This document shows positions 34,804-43,423 of a stretch of 64,000 nt of DNA, piece by piece (position 1 is the stretch's first letter; each line of letters opens with the position of its first letter). The translations under genes were made by a program, and so were the position numbers. Source of the DNA: Gammaproteobacteria bacterium (GTDB taxonomy: Bacteria > Pseudomonadota > Gammaproteobacteria > Nevskiales > Nevskiaceae); contig JAPLSA010000005.1 in NCBI GenBank assembly GCA_026398815.1, positions 62,001 to 126,000 on the forward strand. Direction: 5' to 3'. The notes beneath the pieces are model-generated. The model was given only the letters and a program-made list of their open reading frames with translations. It was not told where the DNA came from and ran no database searches.

Positions 34804-35484
34804 ATGAACGGCTTGCCGGTCACCGTTCTCGGCACGCCTGCGCTGCTGCTGGCCGGCGCCGCCGCCAGTGTTCATTGCGTGGCGATGTGCGGCGCGCTGT
34901 CTGCCCAGCAGGCGCGTGCCGCTGGCGCGCTGCCGATCGGCCGCGCACTGGCGCTACTGCACGGCGGACGGCTGCTCGGCTATGCCGCATTCGGCGCCGT
35001 GGCCGGCGGCATCGGCCAGCAGCTGCTGCGCCACCTGCCCGATCCCGCGCTGGGTCGCCTGCTGCAGTTGCTGGCGGCGGCGCTGCTGGTGGCGATCGGC
35101 GCCTCGCTGCTGCTGCGCCCGGCGGCAGGCGCGGCCTGCTGCCGGCCGTCCCTGCAAGCGCCGCGACGTGGCGCTGCAGCAGCGCTGCTGCTGCGCGGCG
35201 TCGCCTGGGCGGCGCTGCCCTGCGGTCTGCTCTATTCGGTGCTGCTGCTGGCGGCGCTGTCTGGTCGCGCCGTCGATGGCGCGCTGCTGGCCGGCGCCTT
35301 CGCGCTCGGCGGCACGCCGCTGCTGGCGCTGGTCGGCTGGCGCAGCCGGGCCCTCTGGCCACGTCGCCGCAGCGGCTGGTGGCTGGTGGCGATCGGCCTG
35401 CTGAGTCTGGCCGCCACCGTTTTCGTTCCTTCCGATCCGCTGCGCAGCTGGTGCGCCGCGCCTGCCCCGGTGTCTGCCTCATGA
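34804..35484 (+). CDS. TauE/SafE-family membrane protein linked to cbb3 genes
   Basis: 226 residues, six or so hydrophobic helices. The N-terminal SVHCVAMCGALSA (H-x3-MCG) and the repeated LPCGLLYS motif are typical of the TauE/SafE-like (UreH-type) proteins commonly found next to cco genes and hemN. Suggested roles include metal or sulfur transport; none is proven. Its stop overlaps hemN by four bases. Confidence 0.85.
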   Translation: MNGLPVTVLGTPALLLAGAAASVHCVAMCGALSAQQARAAGALPIGRALALLHGGRLLGYAAFGAVAGGIGQQLLRHLPDPALGRLLQLLAAALLVAIGASLLLRPAAGAACCRPSLQAPRRGAAAALLLRGVAWAALPCGLLYSVLLLAALSGRAVDGALLAGAFALGGTPLLALVGWRSRALWPRRRSGWWLVAIGLLSLAATVFVPSDPLRSWCAAPAPVSAS

Positions 35485-36905
35485 GCCACGCCCGTCCGCT
35501 GTCGCCGCTGCCGTCCGCCGAGCTGATCCGCCGCCACGACGGCAACGGCCCGCGCTACACCTCCTACCCGACGGCGATGCAGTTCACGCCGGCCCATGGC
35601 GCCGCCGAACACGCCGCTGCGACGCAGCGCAGCGCGGCGGCGATCGGCGCACCGCTGTCGCTGTACGTGCATGTGCCGTTCTGCGAAAGCCCGTGCTTCT
35701 ACTGCGGCTGCAACCGGGTCATCACCCGCGATCACGCGCTCGGCGATGCCTATGTCGAGCGCCTGATCCGCGAAGCCGCGCTGCAGGCCGCGCTGTTGCC
35801 GGGCCGGCCGAGCGTCGAGCAGCTGCACTTCGGCGGCGGCACGCCGACTTTCCTGTCGATCGCCCAGCTGCAGCGGCTGCTCGACGGGCTCGATGCGCAC
35901 TTCCATCTGGCCCGCGATGCCGGCCGCGAGTACTCGATCGAGATCGATCCGCGCTCGATCACGCCGGCCACGCTGGCCGAACTGGCGCGGCTCGGCTTCA
36001 ACCGCGCCAGCTTCGGCATCCAGGATTTCGATGCGGCCGTGCAGGACGCGATCAATCGCCGCCAGGCCTATGCCGAAGTCGCCGCACTGATCGAGGCGGC
36101 CCGCGCTGCCGGCTTCGAATCCTTGTCGGCCGATCTGATCTACGGCCTGCCGAAGCAGACGACCGCCGGCTTCGCGCGCACGCTCGATCAGGTGATCGCG
36201 CTGCGCCCGGACCGCATCTCGACCTACGCTTACGCGCACGTGCCGGAGCGCTTCAAGGCGCAGCGGCAGATCCGCCTCGACGAGCTGCCCGATGGCGAAA
36301 CCCGGCTGGCGCTGCTGAACCTGTCGATCGAGCGGCTGCTGGCCGCCGGCTACCAGTACATCGGCATGGATCACTTCGCGCTGCCGCAGGACGAGCTGGC
36401 CCGCGCGCTGCGCGATGGCAGCCTGCAACGCAATTTCCAGGGCTATGCGACCCGCGCCGGGCTGGACCTGATCGGCCTCGGCGTCAGTGCCATTTCCAGC
36501 ATCGGCGACAGCTACGGCCAGAACGCCCGCAACCTGGCCGACTGGAATGCCGCGATCGACGCCGGCCGGCTGGCGATCGATCGCGGTCTGCTGTTGACGG
36601 CGGAAGACCGGCTGCGCCGCGATGTCATCGCCGCGCTGATGTGCGAGGGACGGCTGCGCTTTGCCGACATAGAGGCCGTGCATCGGATCGACTTCCGCCG
36701 CCATTTCGTCGCCGAACTGGCGCGCTTCGATGCGATGGCGGCGGACGGCCTGGTGGTGATCGACCACAGCGGCATCACCGTGACGCCGACCGGCCGCTAC
36801 CTGCTGCGGGCCATCGCCATGCCGTTCGATGCCTATCTGTCGCCGGCCGCCACGGCAGTGGCTGCACCGGCCGTGTCGACGGCGCGCTACTCGCGGCTGA
36901 TCTGA
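35481..36905 (+). CDS. hemN: Oxygen-independent coproporphyrinogen III oxidase
   Basis: 474 residues. Radical-SAM enzyme that makes protoporphyrinogen IX without O2 for heme synthesis. The cluster motif is CESPCFYCGC (Cx3Cx2C). GGGTPTFL is the SAM glycine motif, with RASFGIQDF, YGLPKQT and a C-terminal HemN domain. YTSYPTAMQF at the N-terminus is typical of true HemN rather than HemW. Follows the FNR box through the coupled safE-like gene. Confidence 0.96.
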   Translation: MSHARPLSPLPSAELIRRHDGNGPRYTSYPTAMQFTPAHGAAEHAAATQRSAAAIGAPLSLYVHVPFCESPCFYCGCNRVITRDHALGDAYVERLIREAALQAALLPGRPSVEQLHFGGGTPTFLSIAQLQRLLDGLDAHFHLARDAGREYSIEIDPRSITPATLAELARLGFNRASFGIQDFDAAVQDAINRRQAYAEVAALIEAARAAGFESLSADLIYGLPKQTTAGFARTLDQVIALRPDRISTYAYAHVPERFKAQRQIRLDELPDGETRLALLNLSIERLLAAGYQYIGMDHFALPQDELARALRDGSLQRNFQGYATRAGLDLIGLGVSAISSIGDSYGQNARNLADWNAAIDAGRLAIDRGLLLTAEDRLRRDVIAALMCEGRLRFADIEAVHRIDFRRHFVAELARFDAMAADGLVVIDHSGITVTPTGRYLLRAIAMPFDAYLSPAATAVAAPAVSTARYSRLI

Positions 36906-36929
36906 GTGGTATCGACCGCGACCGGCACG

Positions 36930-36953
36930 AAAAAGCCGGCCCCAGGGCCGGCT
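36930..36953 (-). terminator. Rho-independent terminator of the fnr gene
   Basis: AGCCGGCCC/GGGCCGGCT-type stem with a 3-4 base loop, followed on the minus strand by five T residues (A-run 36930-36934). It lies between convergent hemN and fnr. Confidence 0.8.
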
Positions 36954-36975
36954 CGGTTGCCGCAAAGTCCGGCGC

Positions 36976-37770
36976 TCAGGCCGCCCGCCGGATGGTCCCC
37001 TGGATCGGGCGCGGGATCGCCGGAACATCCAGACCGACCGGTGCCGCTGCCGCACGCAGCGCGGCCTCGTCGAGCAGCTTCAGACCGCGCTCGGTGGCCT
37101 GCAGCCAGCCCTTCTGCTCGAAGCGCTTCAGGCTGCGGCAGACGGTTTCATTGGCCAGCCGCAGGTAGTTGCCGACATCACGCTGGGCCATCGGCAGCCG
37201 CAGGCAGCCGCTGAGCCCGAGGCCGATGCGGTCGCGCAGCTGCAGCAGGAACGCGGCCAGCCGCTGTTCGGCGGTGTAGTCGCCGGCAATGGCCAGCGAC
37301 ATCGCCAGTTCCCGGCTGGTCTGCTCCATGACCCGCATCGCCACCATCGGCATGCGGCCCATCAGCCCCTGCAGCTCGGCCAGCGGTGCGACGCAGACCT
37401 GCGACGGCACCACCGCCACGGCCGTCGACAGGCAGACACCGCCGCCGATGGCGTCGAGGCCGATCAGATCGCCCGGGAAATAGAAGCCGCGAATCCGCTC
37501 GTGGCCGGCGACATCGACGGTATAGGTCTTCACGCAGCCGCCGCGCACCGAGTACAGCGCGTCCAGCCGGTCGCCCGCGCGCTGCAGCGCGCCGTCGCCG
37601 GGCATCAGTGCCTGGCGCGGCGCCAGCATGTCGCTCCAGGCCTGAGCCTGATCGCCGCCATCGCGGTGGACGAGGCAGCTGCGCACCGGGCACAGCAGGC
37701 AGTCGGTCTTCAGGGTCGGGGCGGCGGCTTCGGCGGTCATGGCGGTCACGGTGCTGGGAACTGCCGCCAT
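36976..37770 (-). CDS. fnr: FNR/Anr-family oxygen-sensing regulator
   Basis: 264 residues (ATG 37770; ATG 37740 is also possible, and neither has a clear ribosome site). Cluster cysteines C24, C27, C32 and C126 (in VCVAPL) align with the four FNR ligands, but the N-terminal spacing is Cx2Cx4C, one residue shorter than the FNR Cx2Cx5C. The cNMP-like barrel (80-140) has FYFPGDLIGLDAIGGG. The HTH has DVGNYLRLANETVCRSLKRF: recognition residues Glu208 and Arg212 are kept, while the usual Ser is Cys211. Likely acts on the TTGAT boxes at 24154, 27142 and 34691. Confidence 0.9.
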   Translation of the reverse strand: MAAVPSTVTAMTAEAAAPTLKTDCLLCPVRSCLVHRDGGDQAQAWSDMLAPRQALMPGDGALQRAGDRLDALYSVRGGCVKTYTVDVAGHERIRGFYFPGDLIGLDAIGGGVCLSTAVAVVPSQVCVAPLAELQGLMGRMPMVAMRVMEQTSRELAMSLAIAGDYTAEQRLAAFLLQLRDRIGLGLSGCLRLPMAQRDVGNYLRLANETVCRSLKRFEQKGWLQATERGLKLLDEAALRAAAAPVGLDVPAIPRPIQGTIRRAA

Positions 37771-37870
37771 GGTCGGCTGCCGCCGGCCTGCGCAACATCC
37801 GCGCTTGCCGCAGGCCGCTTGCGGGAACTACGTAGGAACCGCCGTCGATCGGCTGCGACGGACCATTCGC

Positions 37871-37876
37871 TATACT
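37871..37876 (+). promoter_or_regulatory. Probable -10 element of the gspA promoter
   Basis: TATACT lies 44 bases before the gspA start in the divergent fnr-gspA region (37771-37919). No clear -35 hexamer was found, so support is limited to the -10 match. Confidence 0.3.
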
Positions 37877-37919
37877 CCGGCGACTCGCGTTCCGCGCCTT
37901 TTTCGAACCGCTCCCGCCC

Positions 37920-39605
37920 TTGTACGCCGCGCATTACAACCTTCGCGAGCCGCCGTTCTCGATCGCCCCGGACCCGGCGTTCCTGTACATGAGCGGTCAC
38001 CACCAGGAAGCGCTCGGCCACCTGCTGTACGGCACCGGCCAGTACGGCGGCTTCGTGCAGCTGACCGGCGAGGTCGGCACCGGCAAGACCACGATCGTCC
38101 GCACCTTGCTGGCCCAGAAGCTGGCCAATGTGGATATCGCGATGATCCACAACCCGCGCCAGAACGAGATCGAGTTCGTGGCCTCGATCTGCGACGAGCT
38201 GGATGTCGACTATCCCGGTCGCGGCACGGCTGCCGGCCAGCCGTCGATCAAGGTGCTGGTCGATGCGCTGAACCAGCACCTGCTGGCCAGCCATGCCGCC
38301 GGCCGGCGCACGGTGCTGATCATCGACGAGGCGCAGAACCTGCCGCAGCCGGTGCTGGAACAGGTGCGGCTGCTGACCAACCTGGAAACCGACAAGGAAA
38401 AGCTGCTGCGGATCATGCTGATCGGCCAGCCCGAACTCAGCGAGCTGCTGGCGCGGCCGGACCTGCGCCAGCTGGCCAGCCGGATCACCGCGCGCTTCCA
38501 CCTGACGCCGCTCGGCGTGGTCGAGACGCTGCAGTACATCATCCACCGGCTGCACGTGGTCGGCGGCCCGGCCGACCTGTTCACCGACGCCGCGATGCGC
38601 CGCGTGCACCACTACTCGCGCGGTATTCCGCGCCAGATCAACATCATCTGCGACCGCGCGCTGCTCGGTGCCTACGCCCGCGGCGTGCGTGCGGTGACGG
38701 CGGCGATCGTCGACCAGGCGGCGGTCGAGGTGCTTGGCGCCCCGTCCGGCCGCCGAGGCCTGGGCCGCTGGTTCGACCGGCTGCGTCCGCAGGCGCTGCC
38801 GCTGCCGTGGGTGGAGGCAGCGCTGGCGGTCGCGGCGCTGGTGATCGCCGGCGTGCTGCTTGACCAGACGCTGGGCCGCTCACGCCCGCCGCCAGCGGCG
38901 GCAAGCGCGCCCGCCGTCGCCGCTGAAAAGCCGGCCTCGACGACCGCACCCGCCGCAGCGGTGCGGACGCCGCCGCCGGCACCGAAGCCCTCCGGCCTCG
39001 GCGCCTTGCGTGCCACCGCGCAGCCGCTGCCGGCGGTGATGGCCCGGCTGATCGGCCTGTGGCAGCCGGGGCTGAACATCCCGCGCGGCGAGAACGTCTG
39101 CAAGGCGCTGGCCAAGAACGGGCTCGACTGCTTCAAGGGCGAGACCGGCTGGGACGAGCTGCGGCAGATGAATCGCCCGGCGATCCTGACGCTGGAATTC
39201 GAGGACGGCCGCCGCCAGTACGTGCTGCTGCGCGCGATCGACGGCGACAACATGAGCGTCGACACTGCCGACGGCCCGCTGCGGCTGTCGCTGTCGATGC
39301 TCGATCCGCTGTGGAACGGCGAGTTCCTGCTGCTCTGGCAGCGGCCGATCCCGGAAAGCCAGATCACCCAGACCACCAAGGGCGATTCGATCGTCTGGCT
39401 GCGCAAGGTGCTGGCCAAGGCCGAAGGCAAGACGCTGAGCGGCGCGCTGCCGACCAATTTCGGGCCGGAGCTGCGCAGCCAGCTGTCGCGCTTCCAGGTC
39501 GCCCACGGCCTGCCGAACGAAGGCGTGGCCGATGCCCGCACCTTGCTGCTGCTCGCCAACCTGGCACCGAACACCGGCTGGCCATCGCTGGGAGATGCGC
39601 CATGA
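37920..39605 (+). CDS. gspA: ExeA/GspA-type ATPase with C-terminal peptidoglycan-binding domain
   Basis: 561 residues. Works with GspB to pass the type II secretion secretin through peptidoglycan. The AAA domain has Walker A GEVGTGKTT (50-58) and Walker B VLIIDEAQN (132-140). One TM helix lies near 293-314. An Ala/Pro linker precedes a peptidase C39-like region (WDELRQMNRPAILTLEFEDG), and a peptidoglycan-binding fold is at the C-terminus (IVWLRKVLAKAEG, LSRFQVAHGLPNEGVADARTL). The start is TTG 37920, since the family begins MYxxHFxLxEPPF. Overlaps gspB by four bases. Confidence 0.9.
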   Translation: MYAAHYNLREPPFSIAPDPAFLYMSGHHQEALGHLLYGTGQYGGFVQLTGEVGTGKTTIVRTLLAQKLANVDIAMIHNPRQNEIEFVASICDELDVDYPGRGTAAGQPSIKVLVDALNQHLLASHAAGRRTVLIIDEAQNLPQPVLEQVRLLTNLETDKEKLLRIMLIGQPELSELLARPDLRQLASRITARFHLTPLGVVETLQYIIHRLHVVGGPADLFTDAAMRRVHHYSRGIPRQINIICDRALLGAYARGVRAVTAAIVDQAAVEVLGAPSGRRGLGRWFDRLRPQALPLPWVEAALAVAALVIAGVLLDQTLGRSRPPPAAASAPAVAAEKPASTTAPAAAVRTPPPAPKPSGLGALRATAQPLPAVMARLIGLWQPGLNIPRGENVCKALAKNGLDCFKGETGWDELRQMNRPAILTLEFEDGRRQYVLLRAIDGDNMSVDTADGPLRLSLSMLDPLWNGEFLLLWQRPIPESQITQTTKGDSIVWLRKVLAKAEGKTLSGALPTNFGPELRSQLSRFQVAHGLPNEGVADARTLLLLANLAPNTGWPSLGDAP

Positions 39606-40555
39606 GCCTGATCCTCGACGCCCTGAAACGTGCCGAACGCGAGCGCAAGCTCGGCCAGGCACCGGCGCCGCTGGATGAAGTGGCCGTGCCGCCGCCGCTG
39701 CCGAAATCCCGGCCGCAGCAGCAGCGCTGGATCGCGGCGCTGGCCGTTGCGGCCGTGCTGCTGGTGGCTGCTGCGGCGCTGTGGTTCCGCGCCGCCGGCA
39801 AGGCTGCGCCGGCTGCGGCAGCCCCGGAACCCGCAGCCGCGCCGGCGGTGGTCGAACCGGCCGCAGCGCCCGCGGAAGATCGGGCCAGCGCGCGGATCGA
39901 GGATGGCGACAACATCGCCTCGCTCGACGATCTGACTGGCGAAGTAGCGGCTACCACCGACAACGACTTCGTGCCGGTCGAAACCGATCCGCCGGCCAAT
40001 CCCCGCGCCGCGCCGGTAGCCCCCGGACCGACGCTGTACACGCCGTCGATGGCGCCGGAGCGCCAGGCTGCGCCAAAGCCGGCACCGGCCGCGCCAGCCG
40101 TCGTTGCCGCTGCACCACCCGCGCCGGGTCCAACGCCGATCACGCTGGACCCCGCGCCGGCACTCGCCGCCGAAACCGATACCACGTCAGCGGCTATTGC
40201 CCCGCCGGCATCGCATTCATCAGCGCCGGATGCGGCCGTGCATTCCGCTGCGGAGGGTTCGCCGGCCACCGACCGGCCAGCCGCAACGACAGCCGAAGTG
40301 CCGCCCGCTGCCGCGCCGGTCGGGCTGCGTCGGCTCAAGGACATGCCGGCGGCCTATCGCGCGGAGTTTCCGCCGCTGTCGGTCGATGTCCACGTCTACA
40401 ACGCCGATCCGCAGCGCCGCTTCGTGCTGGTCAACGGCAAGCGTTACCGCGAAGGCGACCCGCTGGCGGAAGGGCCTCGGATCGCCGAGATCGTGGCCGA
40501 CGGTCTGGTGGTCGACTGGCGCAACGAGCGCGTTCTCTACACGCTGAACCGCTGA
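39602..40555 (+). CDS. gspB: General secretion pathway protein B
   Basis: 317 residues. N-terminal SLILDALKRAERERKLGQ, a TM helix at about 44-66, a long Ala/Pro-rich periplasmic linker and a C-terminal T2SSB domain (LPPLSVDVHVYN-type start, RFVLVNGKRYREGD, RIAEIVADGLVVDW). Partner of GspA. The other gsp genes are not in this window. Confidence 0.9.
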   Translation: MSLILDALKRAERERKLGQAPAPLDEVAVPPPLPKSRPQQQRWIAALAVAAVLLVAAAALWFRAAGKAAPAAAAPEPAAAPAVVEPAAAPAEDRASARIEDGDNIASLDDLTGEVAATTDNDFVPVETDPPANPRAAPVAPGPTLYTPSMAPERQAAPKPAPAAPAVVAAAPPAPGPTPITLDPAPALAAETDTTSAAIAPPASHSSAPDAAVHSAAEGSPATDRPAATTAEVPPAAAPVGLRRLKDMPAAYRAEFPPLSVDVHVYNADPQRRFVLVNGKRYREGDPLAEGPRIAEIVADGLVVDWRNERVLYTLNR

Positions 40556-40565
40556 GCTGCATCAC

Positions 40566-40594
40566 AAAAAAAGCCCGCCGATGGCGGGCTTTTT
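40566..40594. terminator. Bidirectional rho-independent terminator
   Basis: AGCCCGCC-gat-GGCGGGCT flanked by an A-run (40566-40572) and a T-run (40590-40594). It serves both gspB and the convergent argD. Confidence 0.9.
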
Positions 40595-40611
40595 CGTGGC
40601 TGCGAAACAAC

Positions 40612-41832
40612 TCAGGCGGCTGCGGCACTCGGCATGCCGACCAGCCCGGCGACCGCCGCTTCCAGCCGGCGCAGGCCTTCGGCGATGTCGGCCTCGCTGA
40701 TCACCAGCGACGGTGCCAGACGCAACACGTCCGGACCCGCCACCAGGGTCCAGACGCCTTGGGCCATCGCGGCGTTGACGATGTCCTTGGCACGGCCGCG
40801 CCAGGCCTCGCTCATCGGCGCGCCGATCAGCAGGCCCAGGCCGCGGCTCGGCGTGAACACGCCGTAGCGACGGCCGATGGCATCGAGGCCGTCGCGGATC
40901 CGCTGCGCGCGCTGGCCGACGCCGTCGAGCACGTCCGGCGTGTTGACCAGATCGAGCACCGCTTCGCCGACCGCGCAGGCCAACGGGTTACCGCCGTAGG
41001 TCGAGCCGTGGGTGCCAAAGGCCAGCACCTGGGCCGCCGCCTCGGTGGCCAGCATCGCGCCGATCGGGAAGCCGCCGCCGAGACCTTTCGCCGAGGTCAG
41101 CACGTCGGGCGCCACGCCGTAGTGCTGGTAGGCGTAGAGGTGGCCGCTGCGGCCCATGCCGCTCTGCACTTCGTCGAAGATCAGCAGTGCCTGGTGCTGG
41201 TCGGCAAGGCGGCGCGCGGCAGCGATGAACGCCGGCGTGGCCGGCAGGATGCCGCCCTCGCCCTGGATCGGCTCCAGCACGATGGCGCAGGTGCGCGACG
41301 ACACCGCCGCTTCAAGTGCGGCGATGTCGTTGAACGGCAGATGGGTGATGCCGGCCGGGATCGGCTCGAAACCCTGCGTGTACTTGGCCTGTCCGCCGAC
41401 CGACACGGTGAACAGCGTGCGGCCGTGGAAAGCGTTGTAGAACGAGATGATCTCGTGCTTCGCGGGGTCGATCGAATTGCCGTAGCGGCGGGCCAGCTTG
41501 AACGCTGCCTCGTTGGCTTCGGCGCCGGAATTGCAGAAGAACACGCGGTCGGCAAAGGTGGCAGCGACCAGCTTCTGCGCCAGCCGCAGCGCCGGCTCGT
41601 TGGTCATCACGTTCGACAGATGCCAGAGCTTGCCGGCCTGCTCGGTCAGCGCCGAGACCAGCTTCGGATGGCAGTGACCGAGCAGGGTCACGGCGATGCC
41701 GCCAGCGAAGTCGACGTAGTCTCGGCCGTCCTGATCCCACACTCGGCTACCCTCGCCTCGCACCATGACCATGTCGGCGGGCTGGTAGTTCGGAACCATG
41801 ACCTCGTTGAAGGTCGAGCGGGTGACGTTCAT
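40612..41832 (-). CDS. argD: Acetylornithine aminotransferase-like PLP enzyme
   Basis: 406 residues. Class III aminotransferase of arginine synthesis. [62 protein letters not shown], the PLP lysine in [16 protein letters not shown] and [14 protein letters not shown] are all present. ATG 41832 begins [10 protein letters not shown], matching the family start; the longer open frame upstream is rejected. Succinylornithine aminotransferase is an alternative within the same family. Confidence 0.93.
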   Translation of the reverse strand: MNVTRSTFNEVMVPNYQPADMVMVRGEGSRVWDQDGRDYVDFAGGIAVTLLGHCHPKLVSALTEQAGKLWHLSNVMTNEPALRLAQKLVAATFADRVFFCNSGAEANEAAFKLARRYGNSIDPAKHEIISFYNAFHGRTLFTVSVGGQAKYTQGFEPIPAGITHLPFNDIAALEAAVSSRTCAIVLEPIQGEGGILPATPAFIAAARRLADQHQALLIFDEVQSGMGRSGHLYAYQHYGVAPDVLTSAKGLGGGFPIGAMLATEAAAQVLAFGTHGSTYGGNPLACAVGEAVLDLVNTPDVLDGVGQRAQRIRDGLDAIGRRYGVFTPSRGLGLLIGAPMSEAWRGRAKDIVNAAMAQGVWTLVAGPDVLRLAPSLVISEADIAEGLRRLEAAVAGLVGMPSAAAA

Positions 41833-41866
41833 GTTCTGCACCTGCGGGACTGCCGCATCGGAAATC

Positions 41867-41882
41867 CGTGGAAAATTCCACG
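41867..41882. promoter_or_regulatory. Small palindrome upstream of argD
   Basis: CGTGGAA-AA-TTCCACG, a perfect 7-bp inverted repeat 34 bases upstream of the argD ATG. It is not an ArgR-type box. Possible operator or leader hairpin. Confidence 0.3.
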
Positions 41883-41962
41883 CGATATGGTGCCATTTCG
41901 GCACCGGCTCCGGCGTGCAATCACGGCACATCCGGGGGCCGGATGCGCCGATCACGCAAGAT

Positions 41963-42373
41963 TCAGGCGCCGCCGAGCCGCGTCGACGTGCGCACCCGGA
42001 TGCGCGTCGTGACGCCCCGACGACCCACCGGATGACGCGGCCCGGCGGTGCCGGCCGGCACCCGCTCGCGGATCAGCTTGAGCACGCTGCGGGCCACCTG
42101 GTCGGCCATCGTCGGCGCGGCCACTGCGCCGAGCGCCTGCGCGCGGCTGGCGCCGTCCGCCGTCAGCGCCCAGACCTGGGGGGCGACCGCCACCAGACTT
42201 TCGGCGGTGGTCAGCAGGTCCAGCGCGACATACAAATCCGTGTGTCGCAAGCCCGTGCTGCGCCACTGCTCGCGCAGCGTCTGGAGATCGACGGCGGTGC
42301 CGGCCTTGGCATCGACGGCGTTGAAGACGTCGTACAGGGCGTACTCGAAGATGCTGTCGTCTAGTCTGAGCAT
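41963..42373 (-). CDS. Hypothetical protein, possible winged-helix fold
   Basis: 136 residues from ATG 42373, with CGAGGAG about 12 bases upstream. The helical pattern ([51 protein letters not shown]) and a C-terminal Arg-rich tail suggest a small winged-helix or adaptor protein. No family is recognised. It lies 130 bases upstream of argD on the same strand. Confidence 0.55.
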   Translation of the reverse strand: MLRLDDSIFEYALYDVFNAVDAKAGTAVDLQTLREQWRSTGLRHTDLYVALDLLTTAESLVAVAPQVWALTADGASRAQALGAVAAPTMADQVARSVLKLIRERVPAGTAGPRHPVGRRGVTTRIRVRTSTRLGGA

Positions 42374-42646
42374 GGTGCGGGTTCTCCTCGTGATCCGGAG
42401 GCGAGTCCGGCGAGCTGCAGGGATGTGCTGCTATCGACCAAGGACCGGAAAACCGCAGTCGGGGATCAACGAAGCTGACCTGAACGGTCATTTTCAGCCG
42501 ATCAACGGTTGCGGCAGAAGCCGGTCACGCCGCTTGCTTATACCGACAATTCTCGAAACCCGGATCTGACGCAGCCCTTGCCATTGCGAACTGGCGCACA
42601 GCTTTTTTGCAAATTTCCGGCGGGACAGCGCGGTTTGCACGAAAGT

Positions 42647-42652
42647 TATAAT
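42647..42652 (+). promoter_or_regulatory. Consensus -10 of the SDR gene promoter
   Basis: A perfect TATAAT 30 bases before the SDR ATG, inside a small inverted repeat (AAGTT...AACTT, 42643-42658). The 300-base divergent region 42374-42681 holds no gene I can support; it is more A+T-rich toward this promoter. Confidence 0.5.
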
Positions 42653-42681
42653 CAACTTCCAATCAACGATGAGGATTCCCC

Positions 42682-43335
42682 ATGATTCTTGATGCATCCG
42701 TCGCCGCCGTCGTGACCGGTGGCGCCTCCGGACTCGGCGAAGCCACCGCCCGCAAGCTCGCCTCCCTCGGCGTCAAGGTCGCCATCTTCGACATGAACGA
42801 AGCGCGCGGTGAAGCGCTGGCCGCCGAACTGGGCGGCGTGTTCTGCAAGGTGAACGTGACGTCCGATGCCGATGTCGACGCCGGCTTCGCTAAGGCCCGT
42901 GCTGCCCACGGCCAGGAGCGCATCCTGGTCAACTGCGCCGGCATCGCCGGCATGATCACGGCCGCGCCGCTGGAGCACGGCGAGCGCGGCGTGGTGATCA
43001 ACACCGCCTCGGTCGCGGCGCAGGATGGCCAGATCGGCCAGTCGGCCTATTCGGCTTCGAAGGCCGGCGTGCTCGGCATGACCTTGCCGATCGCCCGCGA
43101 CCTGATGAACGAAGGCGTCCGCGTCAATACCATCCTGCCGGGCATTTTCCTGACCCCGATGATGGCGACGATGCCGCAGAACGTGCAGGACGCGCTGGCG
43201 GCGTCGGTGCCGTTCCCGAAGCGTCTCGGCTCGCCGGCCGAATACGCCAGCTTGGTCGTCGAGATGTGCTCGAACGGCTACTTCAACGGCGAATCGGTGC
43301 GGCTGGACGGCGCCATCCGCATGGCCCCGCGCTGA
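42682..43335 (+). CDS. SDR (3-hydroxyacyl-CoA dehydrogenase type II-like) with apparent internal deletion
   Basis: 217 residues, about 35-40 shorter than its family (17beta-HSD10/FadB2-like SDRs, near 255). The Rossmann TGGASGLGE (12-20), VNCAGIAG, and catalytic Ser110, Tyr123 and Lys127 (SAYSASKAG) are present. The distance from NCAG to Ser110 is only 26 residues instead of 50-65. The helix with the catalytic Asn (VNLxGTFNV-like) is missing between GIAGMITAAPLEHG and ERGVVINTAS. The frame is intact, with GAGGA upstream of ATG 42682. Activity is doubtful. Confidence 0.85.
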   Translation: MILDASVAAVVTGGASGLGEATARKLASLGVKVAIFDMNEARGEALAAELGGVFCKVNVTSDADVDAGFAKARAAHGQERILVNCAGIAGMITAAPLEHGERGVVINTASVAAQDGQIGQSAYSASKAGVLGMTLPIARDLMNEGVRVNTILPGIFLTPMMATMPQNVQDALAASVPFPKRLGSPAEYASLVVEMCSNGYFNGESVRLDGAIRMAPR

Positions 43336-43370
43336 ATCCGGAAACCTTGCCGGCCTGCTGGCCGGACATG

Positions 43371-43408
43371 AAAAAGCCGGCGATGGCAGCTGCCATCGCC
43401 GGCTTTTT
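43371..43408. terminator. Perfect palindromic bidirectional terminator
   Basis: Two exact 19-base arms (43371-43389 and 43390-43408) with no spacer, starting in five A and ending in five T. It terminates both the SDR gene and convergent leuA. Confidence 0.9.
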
Positions 43409-43423
43409 CGATTCAGGCTGCGC

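Noticed and set aside
43371-43408. Perfect 38-base palindrome as an attachment or replication site
   Set aside because: A-run and T-run flanks and position between convergent stops make it a plain bidirectional terminator.
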